Assembly (NCBI GenBank): GCA_013152715.1
Contig: JAADFU010000125.1
Span: 48,450 to 112,449, forward strand
Source of the DNA: Calditrichota bacterium
Lineage (GTDB): Bacteria > Zhuqueibacterota > Zhuqueibacteria > Thermofontimicrobiales > Thermofontimicrobiaceae
DNA: 64,000 nt
Reading direction: 5' to 3'
The position numbers and the translations under genes are program-made. The notes under the pieces were generated by a model. It was not told the DNA's origin. It ran no database searches and saw only the letters and a program-made list of their open reading frames with translations. This document shows positions 1 through 9,678 of this stretch, piece after piece. Position 1 is the first letter of the stretch; each line of letters begins with the position of its first letter.

Positions 1-865
1 TCATGCCGTTGATTCGGGCGCCGTGATCGATGTCGTATTTTCCCGGTCCGCCTAAAATGATGCCGTCGTTGTAGCCCTGACTGTTGAGATGCATGTGTAC
101 CATGGCATCATTGTCCAATTCTTCGACGGTGTCATAAATATGATCCAGCCCGATCATTTCCGAATGTCCAAATTCTTTGTTGACGCCTTTTTTCTTGCGG
201 CTGGTGCCGAACTCTTCTTCCAATTTTCGCCAGAATAAGATCGCGCTCGCCACTGTGGGAATGAGCATCGCCGGATGGCCTTCGTTGGGTTTGGGTTCGA
301 ATCCAATGTACAATTTTCCGCCTTTTTTCTCTTCCCATTGACACAGGGAGGCGACGCTCTGTTTGAGATTGTTGTACATTTCGCGAATGCCGACAGTGGC
401 AATGTCGTAGCCGTAGGATCCGTTCCATAGCACAAGTGTCGGGGCCAATTCTTCGTTCGGATGCCAGGCTTTTTTCAATGGCCCGTAGGCAATTTCCACG
501 GTTTTCTGACCCAACTTTTCGGTCGCTTTTCTTTCTTTTTTGTCCAGCGAGGCGATGCCGCCGTAGGCAAAATGTGTGTGCGCACCGGGAGTAATCATTG
601 CCAAATAGATGCCTGTCTCGCTCAGGGCATCGGCGACCGCTGCTGCATTTTCTTCATTGACTTCGGCGTCGTAATGCACTTCAAATCCCAACACGACGTG
701 TTCCGGCAATCGCGGCACAATTTTGCTTTTTATCAAGCGAATAACTTCTTCAGTGGGAAGATTGGCCGCCGACCATTCGGGTCTGATGTCGGCTGGGACA
801 AATCCGCCTTTTCCCGCATTAAATGTCCAACGACAAATACTGTGAAATGATTTCTCTTCTGCCAT
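1..865 (-). CDS. xylA: Xylose isomerase-like TIM-barrel sugar isomerase (3' end beyond window)
   Basis: The gene enters the window from its start at 865 and runs off the left edge, so about 288 N-terminal residues are seen and the C-terminus is missing. The order of motifs matches the shorter actinobacterial-type xylose isomerases: LVLWNGSYGYD, then FEPKPNEG with the metal-binding Glu, IPTVASAI, FGHSEMIG and MHLNSQG. Enzymes of this family interconvert D-xylose and D-xylulose in the cytoplasm using two divalent metals. The ATG is preceded by GGAG about 8 bases upstream. No xylulokinase or transporter lies in the window, so the sugar is inferred from family only. A related isomerase with another substrate is possible. 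Confidence 0.8.
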   Translation of the reverse strand, partial: MAEEKSFHSICRWTFNAGKGGFVPADIRPEWSAANLPTEEVIRLIKSKIVPRLPEHVVLGFEVHYDAEVNEENAAAVADALSETGIYLAMITPGAHTHFAYGGIASLDKKERKATEKLGQKTVEIAYGPLKKAWHPNEELAPTLVLWNGSYGYDIATVGIREMYNNLKQSVASLCQWEEKKGGKLYIGFEPKPNEGHPAMLIPTVASAILFWRKLEEEFGTSRKKKGVNKEFGHSEMIGLDHIYDTVEELDNDAMVHMHLNSQGYNDGIILGGPGKYDIDHGARINGM

Positions 866-1343
866 GTCTTTCTCCAACAGTTTTAATCCGTGACTCGAAA
901 AAAATATATGCTTCTCCCATTAAATTTTTCGAATATCGTGAGCACAAAAATAACCAGTAAAATGAATAAAAGCAAGTAAATTTATCATTAATTTGAAAAA
1001 TCTGCCCGAATTTTAATACGCGCAGCGAGGGTAATTTGATGAATTTTGCAAGATCATTTTATTTTTGTTTTGCGTTTTGAATTCAGATTTTGGAAGATTG
1101 TACAATTTATTCTTTTGATTTAATTTGAGACTTTGCCCTTGAAATTTTCCAATACTTCAAAGACGGATAAGTCAAAATTTTATTTTCTTGAGATTGCTTT
1201 TGGAAAATCAAAAAATTGGCAGTCTGACGAATCGGAACGGCGGACATCGTCGCGTGGAAAGGCAAAATAATTTTCAAAGTTGTCATTTCTCAAAATAGAC
1301 ACGCGCGGCTAATCGAAAGCTTGTGTGCCTGCTCGGGACGAAA
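866..1343. other. Intergenic region with no recognised gene
   Basis: AT-rich spacer between the start of the isomerase gene and the stop of the sensor kinase. The isomerase promoter should lie in its left part, but no clear -35/-10 pair stands out. A 59-codon minus-strand frame (1107-1286) is present, has no good ribosome binding site and resembles nothing I recognise. No strong hairpin or RNA gene was seen. Confidence 0.5.
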
Positions 1344-3218
1344 TTAGCTTGTCGGGAAAGAGATGATAAATTTTGTGCCGTCTTCCCGCTTTATTTCTAT
1401 CTTTCCTTGAATCTGGTCGACGAGCGTGTGAATGAGCGACATGCCCAGAGAATCAGATTCCTCGCCCTTAATATCATCCGGCAAACCGACTCCGTCGTCT
1501 TTGACGGACAACGTGACCATGTTCGTTTTTACGTCCAATGTCGCTGAAATGTGAAGGTTGCCGTTGTCTTTGTTTGGAAATGCGTGCTTCAAAGAATTCG
1601 ACACGATTTCATTCAACAACAGCCCGAGAGAAATCGCGCGGTCGATCTCTAAATGGATCTTATCAGCTTGAATATGTGGAGTGACTTTTTCTGTTTGAGA
1701 ATAGCTGTTAATCAATTCCCTGACGATTGTATGAATGTATTCGTGAAAGTCAATTTTAGCAAAATTTTTAGATTTGTACAGCCGCTCATGTACCAGGGCC
1801 ATGGAACGAATGCGATTGCGATTGAGGCGAAAAATTTCCGCGGTTTTGCGGTCAGATATTTTTTTCGATTGCAGATAAAGCAAACTCATAACGACCTGGA
1901 GGTTGTTTTTTACGCGGTGGTGAATTTCTTTTAGCAAAAGTTCTTTCTCTTCAACGGAGCGCCGCAGTTGCATCTCTGCTTTGCGGCGTTGCGTCACGTC
2001 CCAAACAATGCCGCCGGTAATGGAAGTCGTCTCGTCTAATTGAATGGGAAACTGAATGGTGTGGTAAATGCGCTCGTTGCCATTTTTGTCAGGAAGAGTT
2101 ATCTCTTTCTCGGAGGTATCTGTGTTTGCGGCGGCATCGGGAGCGGATTGAAAAGATTTGGCAAAGGAGTCATTTTTCAGCGCCTCCGGCGATTGGTTCA
2201 ACCATTGATCTGCGCCAAAATTGCGGATCAGAAATTGATTGGCGAAAGTAAAAAGGCCGTCCTGATTTTTGATGAAAACGCCCGCCGGCAGATGCGCCAT
2301 GAAGGCTTGAAAACGGGTTTCGCTTTTTTTGATGTCGCGTCTGCTTTTGAGAGCGTATCGCAGAATATAACCGGTCGCCAACGCTAAAACTAATCCCCAA
2401 AAAAGCGCGATGAAATTGGCGCGGTAATAGCCAGGATTCAGGATTTTAGCCGATGGCGAGACGCACAATTTCCATGTTTTGTCCACAATGCGCAGAGGAG
2501 TCTCGGCGCGAAATTTTTCTGACATTTTTTCGAGATCGGGTGGATGGCGATAAATGAGCAGGCCGCTGTTTTCGTAAATGGAAAAGCGGAATTTGTCACG
2601 CAGCGATTTCTCGCTGAAACATTGGTTGACAAGCGTGTCGATCACAAAAACGCCGTTGATGAATCCGGCTAAATTTTTTTGTGAATCGTAAATGGGGAAA
2701 TAGGCGGCAAATCCGCGCCCCCCTTGCAGCAAATCAATCGCCGGCGTGCGAATCAATTTTCCGGTGTGCGCTGCTTTAAGGATCGCATCGGACACTCCCG
2801 GACTGGGGTGGTGGAGAAGGTTTTTATCGAGCGCCGCTTCGTTTCCTTTCACAGGAACGATTCGGCGAATGGTGTAATCTCTGTCAACCCAGTTGATCGC
2901 CTGGAATCCGGGATAGAGATCAATGAATTTTTTTACGTCGGCGGCATATTTTTGAGGATTGTCTTTATATTCAAAATACCATTTCCCTCCTAAATGGTGC
3001 ACGACCGAAAGTCTGGTGTTGATCCATGATTCCAATCGGGTTTTCATTTGTTCAGCAGTTACACGTGTCATTGCGCGAAGGCGATTATCTTCGGAGTTTC
3101 TGGCAAGCAGCCATAAAGTGACAATGATCGCAGCGATGAAAATGGTCAGTACAGAGGCAAAAGCTGTTTCGCGGCTCAGCTTTATTTTTTGTTTTGATTT
3201 TAGCTGACTTTCATTCAT
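1344..3218 (-). CDS. Membrane sensor histidine kinase, HisKA_2 type, with periplasmic sensor and PAS
   Basis: A 624-residue sensor kinase. Hydrophobic segments at about 19-39 and 262-286 bracket a periplasmic sensor of about 220 residues (CHASE/dCache-like by position). A PAS-like domain follows at about 300-415, then the dimerisation box EIHHRVKNNLQ with His433 as the probable phosphorylated residue, then a C-terminal ATPase domain with N-box EIVSNSLKHAF and DDGVGLPDD. The EIHHRVKNN box defines the HisKA_2/HWE-related class, whose members often signal to stand-alone receivers. No response regulator gene is adjacent, so it is an orphan here. The upstream Shine-Dalgarno is weak. The ligand cannot be told from sequence. 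Confidence 0.88.
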   Translation of the reverse strand: MNESQLKSKQKIKLSRETAFASVLTIFIAAIIVTLWLLARNSEDNRLRAMTRVTAEQMKTRLESWINTRLSVVHHLGGKWYFEYKDNPQKYAADVKKFIDLYPGFQAINWVDRDYTIRRIVPVKGNEAALDKNLLHHPSPGVSDAILKAAHTGKLIRTPAIDLLQGGRGFAAYFPIYDSQKNLAGFINGVFVIDTLVNQCFSEKSLRDKFRFSIYENSGLLIYRHPPDLEKMSEKFRAETPLRIVDKTWKLCVSPSAKILNPGYYRANFIALFWGLVLALATGYILRYALKSRRDIKKSETRFQAFMAHLPAGVFIKNQDGLFTFANQFLIRNFGADQWLNQSPEALKNDSFAKSFQSAPDAAANTDTSEKEITLPDKNGNERIYHTIQFPIQLDETTSITGGIVWDVTQRRKAEMQLRRSVEEKELLLKEIHHRVKNNLQVVMSLLYLQSKKISDRKTAEIFRLNRNRIRSMALVHERLYKSKNFAKIDFHEYIHTIVRELINSYSQTEKVTPHIQADKIHLEIDRAISLGLLLNEIVSNSLKHAFPNKDNGNLHISATLDVKTNMVTLSVKDDGVGLPDDIKGEESDSLGMSLIHTLVDQIQGKIEIKREDGTKFIISFPTS

Positions 3219-3511
3219 AAGTGGACCCTGTGTTGTTTAAAAATTCCAGTCGGGAAATTTATTGCATTGAAAAAAACATGCTGATAACTTTCAAAATATT
3301 AAAGGGCAAAAAGAATATTAGTCATTATTATAAAAAAGTAAATTGAAAATGTCAATATTAAAATGAAAAATTTTAAAAACGTCATAATTTGAAAAAATGA
3401 ACACGCTTGTGGCGTTTAATGTTTCTTTGAAACAATATGTGTTTGGAATCGTTAATATTGCTGTAAGTTTTTCAATTAAAAGATAACCGTAAATAAAAAT
3501 TCGGAGGATTT

Positions 3512-6500
3512 ATGAAACAAAGAACCGTTCTGTTGTTGTTCGTTTTGCTTTTTGTTCCTCTGCTTCTATTTGCAACGGATGAAGCCAGGCTGCTCCGTTT
3601 TCCGGCAATTCACGGCAATCAAATCGTTTTCACTTACGCTGGTGATTTGTACACTGTTCCCGCAGACGGCGGAATAGCTCGAAAGCTCACCACGCATGTG
3701 GGCATGGAACTTTTTCCACGATTTTCTCCTGACGGCAAATACATTGCTTTTACGGGACAGTACGACGGAAACACAGAAGTTTATCTCATGCCCGCGGAAG
3801 GCGGCGTACCCAAAAGATTGACTTACACGGCAACACTGGGACGCGATGATGTTTCTGATCGCATGGGGCCCAATAATATCGTGATGGGCTGGAAACGTAA
3901 CGGCAAAGAGATTGTTTTTCGTTCCCGCATGAAATCCTGGAACTCGTTCAACGGCGAGCTTTTTCTCGTATCGACCGACGGGTCGATGCCGGAGCAAATT
4001 CCTGTCATTCGTGGCGGTTTTTGCTCATTTTCGCCTGATGATCAAAAAATGGCCTATAATAGAATATTTCGTGAATTCCGCACCTGGAAACGTTACCGCG
4101 GTGGCATGGCCGACGATGTCTGGATTTTTGATTTTAACACGAAAAAAATCGAAAACGTCACGAACAACAAGGCGCAGGACATCATTCCCATGTGGTACGG
4201 AAATAAGATTTACTTCCTTTCCGACCGTGGCGACTACCAGCGTATGAATCTCTACGTTTACGATTTGACCACGAAACAAACGAAACAATTAACCAATTTC
4301 ACTGATTTTGATATTAAGTTTCCTTCTCTCGGAGACAATGCCATTGTTTTTGAATATGGCGGTTACATTTACAAATTTGATCTGGCGACAGAAAAAGCAA
4401 AAAAAGTACCTGTTTTCATTGATGAAGATATGGCGAAGAGCCGCACCGAATTGAAGAACGTGAGTAAAAATATCACGAATTACGAAATTTCTCCGGACGG
4501 AAAACGCGCTCTTTTCGGCGCGCGCGGCGATGTTTTTACTGTTCCTGCCGAACATGGCCCGACAAGAAATTTGACGCAGACGCCGGGAATTCACGACCGC
4601 GATTCCAAATGGTCGCCCGACGGCAAGTGGATCGCCTACATTTCCGATGCGACCGGCGAGGACGAAATTTACATTGTTCCGCAAGACGGCAGCGGGAAAG
4701 CCACTCAGGTGACAACTGGCGGTGAAACTTACAAATATTCAATTTACTGGTCTCCGGACAGCAAAAAAATTCTCTGGTCGGATCGCCGGCAACGGCTGCG
4801 CTACGTGGATATTAGCTCGAAAACAATTTCGGAAGTGGCGCATTCGCCGGTGTGGGAAATTCGCGAGTACGCTTGGTCTCCGGACAGCAAGTGGATCACC
4901 TACACGCTTCCCGAAGAAAAAACTATGAATCGCATTTACATTTATTCGCTGAAGACAAAAAAATCTGTTCCGGTAACCGACGGCTGGTACAGTTCAGGCG
5001 CTCCGGCATTCAGCTCTGACGGCAAATATTTGTTTTTCACTTCAAATCGCGACTTCAATCCAACTTACAGTTGGACGGAGTGGAACCACATTTACCAGGA
5101 CATGGCGCGCGTCTATTTTCTCACGTTGAATAAGTCAGTGGAAAATCCTTTCAAGCCGAAAAGCGATGAAGTAACCATCAAGAAAGAAACTTCCAAAACA
5201 AAAAAATCTGACAAAGCAAAGAAAAATGACAAGAAAAAACCCGAATCTGTGACGGTGAAAATCGATTTTGACGGCATCATGGAGCGGATTATTGCGTTGC
5301 CGATCAAGCCGGCTGGCTACAGATCGATTGCTGCCATTGGCAATAAAGTTTATTACATGCGCCACGGCAGCAAAGATAACGGCAGCTTGCTGATGTTGTA
5401 CGATCTGGAAAAACAGAAAGAAACGCAACTGGGAAAAATCGGCGGTTACGAAATTTCCGCGGATCACAAAAAAATGATCGTTTCTCAGAATCGCTCTTAC
5501 GCAATCATTAATTTGCCGACGGGGAAAATCAAAATCGACAAAAAACTCAACCTGTCTGACATGCAGGTGAAATTGAACAAGAAAAAAGAATGGGTGCAAA
5601 TTTTCAACGAATGCTGGCGCCAGATGCGCGAGTATTTTTACGCGCCAAACATGAATGGTGTGGATTGGAAAGGCATTCATGACAAATACCGACCGCTGGT
5701 CGATCACGTCAATCATCGCGTGGATTTGACGTACATCATCGGCGAAATGATCGGAGAGTTGAGTTCCGGGCATACGTACGTTGGCGGCGGAGATTACACC
5801 AAAGCCAAACGCGTGAAAATGGGCCTCCTTGGCGCGCAGATTGTCCGCGATGAGAAATCCGGATTTTACCAGATTAAGAAAATTTTGCGCGGTCAAAATT
5901 GGGACCGTTCGCTGCGATCTCCGCTGACAGAAGTCGGCGTCGATGTGTCCGACGGCGATTTTATCCTCGCCGTGAATGGCAAGTCAACAAAGGAAATGAA
6001 TAATTTTTACACCTCGTTAGTGAATACCGTCGGCAAGCAAGTGACGTTGACGGTGAACAGCAAGCCAACTGTCACTGGCAGCAAAAAGATCGTGGTGAAA
6101 CCGATTGGCAATGAGCTGGAATTGTACTATTTCAACTGGGTGCAAAATAATATCGAAAAAGTGAACAAAGCGACTGGCGGAAAAGTAGGCTACATCCACG
6201 TTCCCGACATGGGCGTGCACGGCTTGAACGAGTTTGTCAAATATTACTACCCGCAACTGAAGAAAAAAGCCCTGATCATCGACGTCCGCGGCAACGGCGG
6301 CGGCAATGTGTCGCCGATGTTGATCGAGCGGTTGCGTCGGGAAATTGTCATGATCGATATTGCGCGCAACGGCGTTCCGGAAGTCGATCCCTCCGGCATG
6401 TTGTGGGGACCGAAGGTGTGTCTGATCGACGAATTTTCCGCTTCGGACGGCGATCTTTTCTCTTATCGTTTCAAAAAGCACAAATTGGGCAAACTGATCG

Positions 6501-6799
6501 GAAAACGCACCTGGGGCGGTGTCGTTGGTATTCGCGGCACTTTACCGTTACTCGACGGCGGGACGTTGAATAAGCCGGAATTTTCGCGTTACGGTCTGGA
6601 CGGAAAAACCTGGATCATCGAGGGCCACGGAGTTGATCCGGACATTTACGTGGACAATGATCCGTATCAGGAATTCATGGGCAACGACGCTCAACTCAAT
6701 CGGGCGATCGAGGAAATCAAGAATGAACTGAAAACGCAGGAAAAAACCATCCCGCCAAAGCCGCCTTATCCGGACAAAGCGCCGAAAAAGGTGAGATAG
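3512..6799 (+). CDS. Secreted Tricorn-like S41 protease
   Basis: A 1095-residue protein starting with a clear signal peptide (residues 1-21). A first PD40 beta-propeller covers about 25-320 (repeated FSPDGK and WSPDGK strands) and a second about 335-640. A Lys-rich linker at about 551-590 is followed by a PDZ region (about 775-870) and a C-terminal S41 core. The catalytic residues line up with archaeal Tricorn: His754 (GHTYVGG), Ser978 with Asp979 (SASDGD) and Glu1037 (IIEGHG). Archaeal Tricorn is cytosolic and degrades oligopeptides; the signal peptide puts this one in the periplasm or outside. GGAGG sits just upstream of the ATG. It is transcribed alone and convergent with the next gene. 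Confidence 0.93.
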   Translation: MKQRTVLLLFVLLFVPLLLFATDEARLLRFPAIHGNQIVFTYAGDLYTVPADGGIARKLTTHVGMELFPRFSPDGKYIAFTGQYDGNTEVYLMPAEGGVPKRLTYTATLGRDDVSDRMGPNNIVMGWKRNGKEIVFRSRMKSWNSFNGELFLVSTDGSMPEQIPVIRGGFCSFSPDDQKMAYNRIFREFRTWKRYRGGMADDVWIFDFNTKKIENVTNNKAQDIIPMWYGNKIYFLSDRGDYQRMNLYVYDLTTKQTKQLTNFTDFDIKFPSLGDNAIVFEYGGYIYKFDLATEKAKKVPVFIDEDMAKSRTELKNVSKNITNYEISPDGKRALFGARGDVFTVPAEHGPTRNLTQTPGIHDRDSKWSPDGKWIAYISDATGEDEIYIVPQDGSGKATQVTTGGETYKYSIYWSPDSKKILWSDRRQRLRYVDISSKTISEVAHSPVWEIREYAWSPDSKWITYTLPEEKTMNRIYIYSLKTKKSVPVTDGWYSSGAPAFSSDGKYLFFTSNRDFNPTYSWTEWNHIYQDMARVYFLTLNKSVENPFKPKSDEVTIKKETSKTKKSDKAKKNDKKKPESVTVKIDFDGIMERIIALPIKPAGYRSIAAIGNKVYYMRHGSKDNGSLLMLYDLEKQKETQLGKIGGYEISADHKKMIVSQNRSYAIINLPTGKIKIDKKLNLSDMQVKLNKKKEWVQIFNECWRQMREYFYAPNMNGVDWKGIHDKYRPLVDHVNHRVDLTYIIGEMIGELSSGHTYVGGGDYTKAKRVKMGLLGAQIVRDEKSGFYQIKKILRGQNWDRSLRSPLTEVGVDVSDGDFILAVNGKSTKEMNNFYTSLVNTVGKQVTLTVNSKPTVTGSKKIVVKPIGNELELYYFNWVQNNIEKVNKATGGKVGYIHVPDMGVHGLNEFVKYYYPQLKKKALIIDVRGNGGGNVSPMLIERLRREIVMIDIARNGVPEVDPSGMLWGPKVCLIDEFSASDGDLFSYRFKKHKLGKLIGKRTWGGVVGIRGTLPLLDGGTLNKPEFSRYGLDGKTWIIEGHGVDPDIYVDNDPYQEFMGNDAQLNRAIEEIKNELKTQEKTIPPKPPYPDKAPKKVR

Positions 6800-6885
6800 C
6801 TTTAGTTCGCTGGAGGTTGAAAACAAAAACGCGCATTTCCAATCATATCCAAGCGCGCGGTTTTTCAATAAACAAGATTTTGCTC

Positions 6886-6936
6886 AAAAAAAAAGAGCTC
6901 CCATTGCGTTCAATTTTTCGCTGGGAGTTCTTTTTT
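6886..6936. terminator. Bidirectional Rho-independent terminator between convergent genes
   Basis: The arms AGAGCTCCCA and TGGGAGTTCT form a stem with about 18 bases of loop. The left arm is preceded by a run of A and the right arm followed by a run of T, so it can work on both strands. It lies between the convergent 3' ends of the Tricorn protease and the D-serine dehydratase-like gene. Confidence 0.85.
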
Positions 6937-7011
6937 GCTAAAGGATATCGCCAGAGCGTTCGGATTAAGGATCCGTCCTCTGCAAAGAATCCTTTTCTCG
7001 CTCAAGCCTGC

Positions 7012-8124
7012 TTATCTGCTCATTACGCGGATTTCTTTTCCGTCAAGCGTAATGAACTGTTTCATCAAATTTACCGTCAAACAAGAATGCGTCGGCAACA
7101 CGGCTACCAAATCGCCGATGTTGGTTTTTTGGAAGAAATCATCATTGGTTTTGACGATGCCGTGTTCTTGTGACAGTGACGACACATAGCGGTCAGGATT
7201 AATTTTTCCCCAGCCATCCTTGTTCAATTCGACGACGTATCCGAAAATTCTTCGCCCTGAATTGTCGAAGACGTTTTCTTTGGAAAGATGAATTCCGCCG
7301 CCGAATATCACTAATTCTCCGCGATCCTCATGTTTGGCGACGACGGGACACGCCAGCGCCACGGCAATTTGTTCTTCAGAGCAGGAGCCCAATAGCCATT
7401 GGCTGACGTCGAAAAACACAAAATTTCCCGGACGAATTTCATCCACGCCGAAAAAGGCTTCCGCAATGCTGCAGCCTGGCGTATCGCCGACGGAAATTTG
7501 CACTTTCTCGAAAGCAAAGCGTCTCAGTAAATCAGCGCAAGCCTGCATTCGTTCCTTTGTCTCTTGAAAAATTTTCCGGATTTCATCTCGGGAGCGAGCA
7601 TGGTAAGTATGCCCGGCGTGAGTCAGCAATCCGGCAAATTTCAATTTTTCGCTGGTGCGGATTTGCTCGGCTAAATTCTTCAAGCGCCGATGGCTGTCCC
7701 AGGGAATGCCGGTGCGATGGTAACCGACGTCGATTTTGATCCAGACTGAGACCGAGGATTGCAATTTTTGTTGAAGAAATGCCACCGTTTCCGGCGACTC
7801 GACGAGCAAATTCAGTTTGATTTGAGGCGCCAGTTCATTGAAGCCAGCGATCTCGCGAATATTGGCCGGGAAAGCAATAGTGATATCATCCCAGCCATGT
7901 GCGGCAAAATATTGCGCCATCTCCACCGACGACACTGTGATTTCTTTTGTCCCATGTTGTCGAAACCACTCGCCAACTTCTGCGGATTGATGCGTTTTGA
8001 AATGAGGACGAAATCTGACACCGCTTTTTTTTGCCTTCTCCGCCATTTGACGAATGTTTGCCGCGGCTCTTATTTGATCCAGAAGAAGAGTTGGTTTGTG
8101 AATGCGCTGAAAAATTTCTCTCAT
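7012..8124 (-). CDS. D-serine dehydratase/D-threonine aldolase-like PLP enzyme
   Basis: A 370-residue member of the alanine racemase-fold PLP family. The PLP lysine is K43 in RPHFKTHQ. The C-terminal His346-x-Cys348 pair (PTHSC) matches the zinc ligands of eukaryotic-type D-serine dehydratase, and VDVGYHRTG-like and LLTHAGHTYH segments also fit. Known members release pyruvate and ammonia from D-serine or cleave D-threonine into glycine and acetaldehyde; the substrate cannot be settled here. Length is normal for the family. The next gene upstream on the same strand is also PLP-dependent, about 93 bases away, so they may be co-transcribed. Confidence 0.82.
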   Translation of the reverse strand: MREIFQRIHKPTLLLDQIRAAANIRQMAEKAKKSGVRFRPHFKTHQSAEVGEWFRQHGTKEITVSSVEMAQYFAAHGWDDITIAFPANIREIAGFNELAPQIKLNLLVESPETVAFLQQKLQSSVSVWIKIDVGYHRTGIPWDSHRRLKNLAEQIRTSEKLKFAGLLTHAGHTYHARSRDEIRKIFQETKERMQACADLLRRFAFEKVQISVGDTPGCSIAEAFFGVDEIRPGNFVFFDVSQWLLGSCSEEQIAVALACPVVAKHEDRGELVIFGGGIHLSKENVFDNSGRRIFGYVVELNKDGWGKINPDRYVSSLSQEHGIVKTNDDFFQKTNIGDLVAVLPTHSCLTVNLMKQFITLDGKEIRVMSR

Positions 8125-8217
8125 AAGCTCTCCGTCTTTGAAATGAAATACTTTTCGCTGCGAACGTCTTTGTTTTTACGAACGGCAAAAGGGATAACCG
8201 CGAAAACCCATTGGTGG

Positions 8218-9678
8218 CTACAATGCGCGCGCTTGCCGTTGAATAATCTGCCAGGCCAGAAAGATGTCATCGCGCGTTGTTTTCAAATTCCCAATAGCCA
8301 ACCGCAGCACAAATTTTCCTCTCAACTTTGTGTGCGACAGGAAAACTTCACCCGTGGCGTTGATTTTTTCCAATAATTTTTCATTCAACTCATTCAACTG
8401 ATCTTCTGCGAAAGACTGGGGATGAAAACGAAATGCGAGTGTGCTGAACGGCGTCGGCGCCGTCATTTCAAAATCAGGGTGATTGCTGATCGCTTTTGCC
8501 AGTTCCTGCGCCCACGCAATGTGTCGCTGAATAACCTGCTGAATTTTTTGCGTTCCGTACGCGCGAATGATCATCCACAATTTCAGGGCGCGAAACCTTC
8601 TGCCCAGCGCCACGCCGTAATCCATGTAATTTTTCACGTCAGCATCTTCTGCGGTGCGCAAATATTCCGGCACCAGGCTGAACGCCTGTTTGAGTATTTT
8701 CGGTTTCCGGCAAAAAAGCACGCTGCAATCAATAGGCGTGAAAAGCCACTTGTGCGGATTGACGATAATGGAATCCGCAAATTCCCAGCCGCGAAATTTT
8801 TCCTGATATTCCGGCAAAACCGCCGCCGCGCCGCCATAAGCCGCATCCACGTGAAACCAAATATCGTGACGCTGACAAATTTCCGCAATTTTCCCCACCG
8901 GATCAATGCTCGTCGTCGATGTCGTGCCAATCGTTGCGACTGCGCAAATTGGTTTTTTCCCTGCGGCAATATCTTGTTTTATTTTCTGCTCTAATTCTTG
9001 CACGTCCATTTCAAATCGCTCATTTGAACGAATTTTGCGCACGTTTTCCTGGCCGATACCAAGAATAATCGCCCCTTTTTCAATGGAAGAATGCGCCTGG
9101 TCAGAAGTGTAAACGGTTAGTGGCAGCAAATCTGTTCTGCCAGCCATGCCCTTTTCGCGAATGCGCAAATTAGCGTATTCCCGCGCCGCCGCCATGGCGC
9201 ACATGCTGCCCACAGATGCCGTGTCATTAATCACGGCGTCAAATTCTTGCGGCAAACCGACCATTTGCCTGAGCCAATTCAATACCGCTTCTTCCAATTC
9301 TGTGGCCGACGGCGAAGTCTTCCAGAGCATGACGTTTACGTTCAGCGCCGCAGAAAGCAGCTCGCCGATGATTCCGGGCGCCGAGCCGGTAATGGAAAAA
9401 TATGCAAAAAAACGCGGATGATTCCAGTGAGTAATCCCCGGCATGATAATTTTATCAAAATCTTCCAAAATTTCCGCCAGAGGTTCGCCATTTTCGGGCG
9501 GCGCAGTCGGCAATTGAGACTTCGTCTCGCCGGGTTTCGTTTTTGCCAGCACAGGGTAGTTGCCAATATTTTTAAAATAATTCGCGATCCAGTCCAGCGC
9601 CGCGTCCGATGCTTTCAAGAATTCTTCAAGAGAGATTTCCGCTGATCCGTTCGCTGCAATTTGCTCATTTTCTGTCAT
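8218..9678 (-). CDS. PLP-dependent aromatic L-amino acid decarboxylase family protein
   Basis: A 486-residue group II decarboxylase, full length for the family. The PLP Schiff-base lysine is K310 in NPHKWL, and the pyridine-nitrogen Asp lies in HVDAAYGG. The N-terminal segment HPRFFAYF and the block ATELEEAVLNWL are typical of DOPA/tyrosine/tryptophan decarboxylases. Family members convert aromatic amino acids to amines and CO2 in the cytoplasm. The specific amino acid is not predictable, and some members are aldehyde synthases. The ATG follows GGAGACG. It precedes the D-serine dehydratase-like gene on the same strand. Confidence 0.88.
   Translation of the reverse strand: MTENEQIAANGSAEISLEEFLKASDAALDWIANYFKNIGNYPVLAKTKPGETKSQLPTAPPENGEPLAEILEDFDKIIMPGITHWNHPRFFAYFSITGSAPGIIGELLSAALNVNVMLWKTSPSATELEEAVLNWLRQMVGLPQEFDAVINDTASVGSMCAMAAAREYANLRIREKGMAGRTDLLPLTVYTSDQAHSSIEKGAIILGIGQENVRKIRSNERFEMDVQELEQKIKQDIAAGKKPICAVATIGTTSTTSIDPVGKIAEICQRHDIWFHVDAAYGGAAAVLPEYQEKFRGWEFADSIIVNPHKWLFTPIDCSVLFCRKPKILKQAFSLVPEYLRTAEDADVKNYMDYGVALGRRFRALKLWMIIRAYGTQKIQQVIQRHIAWAQELAKAISNHPDFEMTAPTPFSTLAFRFHPQSFAEDQLNELNEKLLEKINATGEVFLSHTKLRGKFVLRLAIGNLKTTRDDIFLAWQIIQRQARAL

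Noticed and set aside
295..310. GGTTCGAATCC, a tRNA T-loop-like word
   Set aside because: It lies inside the coding sequence of the isomerase (FEPKPNEG region) with no cloverleaf around it.
1107..1286. 59-codon minus-strand frame downstream of the sensor kinase
   Set aside because: Only a poor ribosome binding site (GAG 3 bases from ATG) and no similarity recognised; kept as uncertain.
5135..5896. 253-codon minus-strand frame inside the Tricorn gene
   Set aside because: Antisense to a clearly coding gene, with no start signal or recognisable domain.
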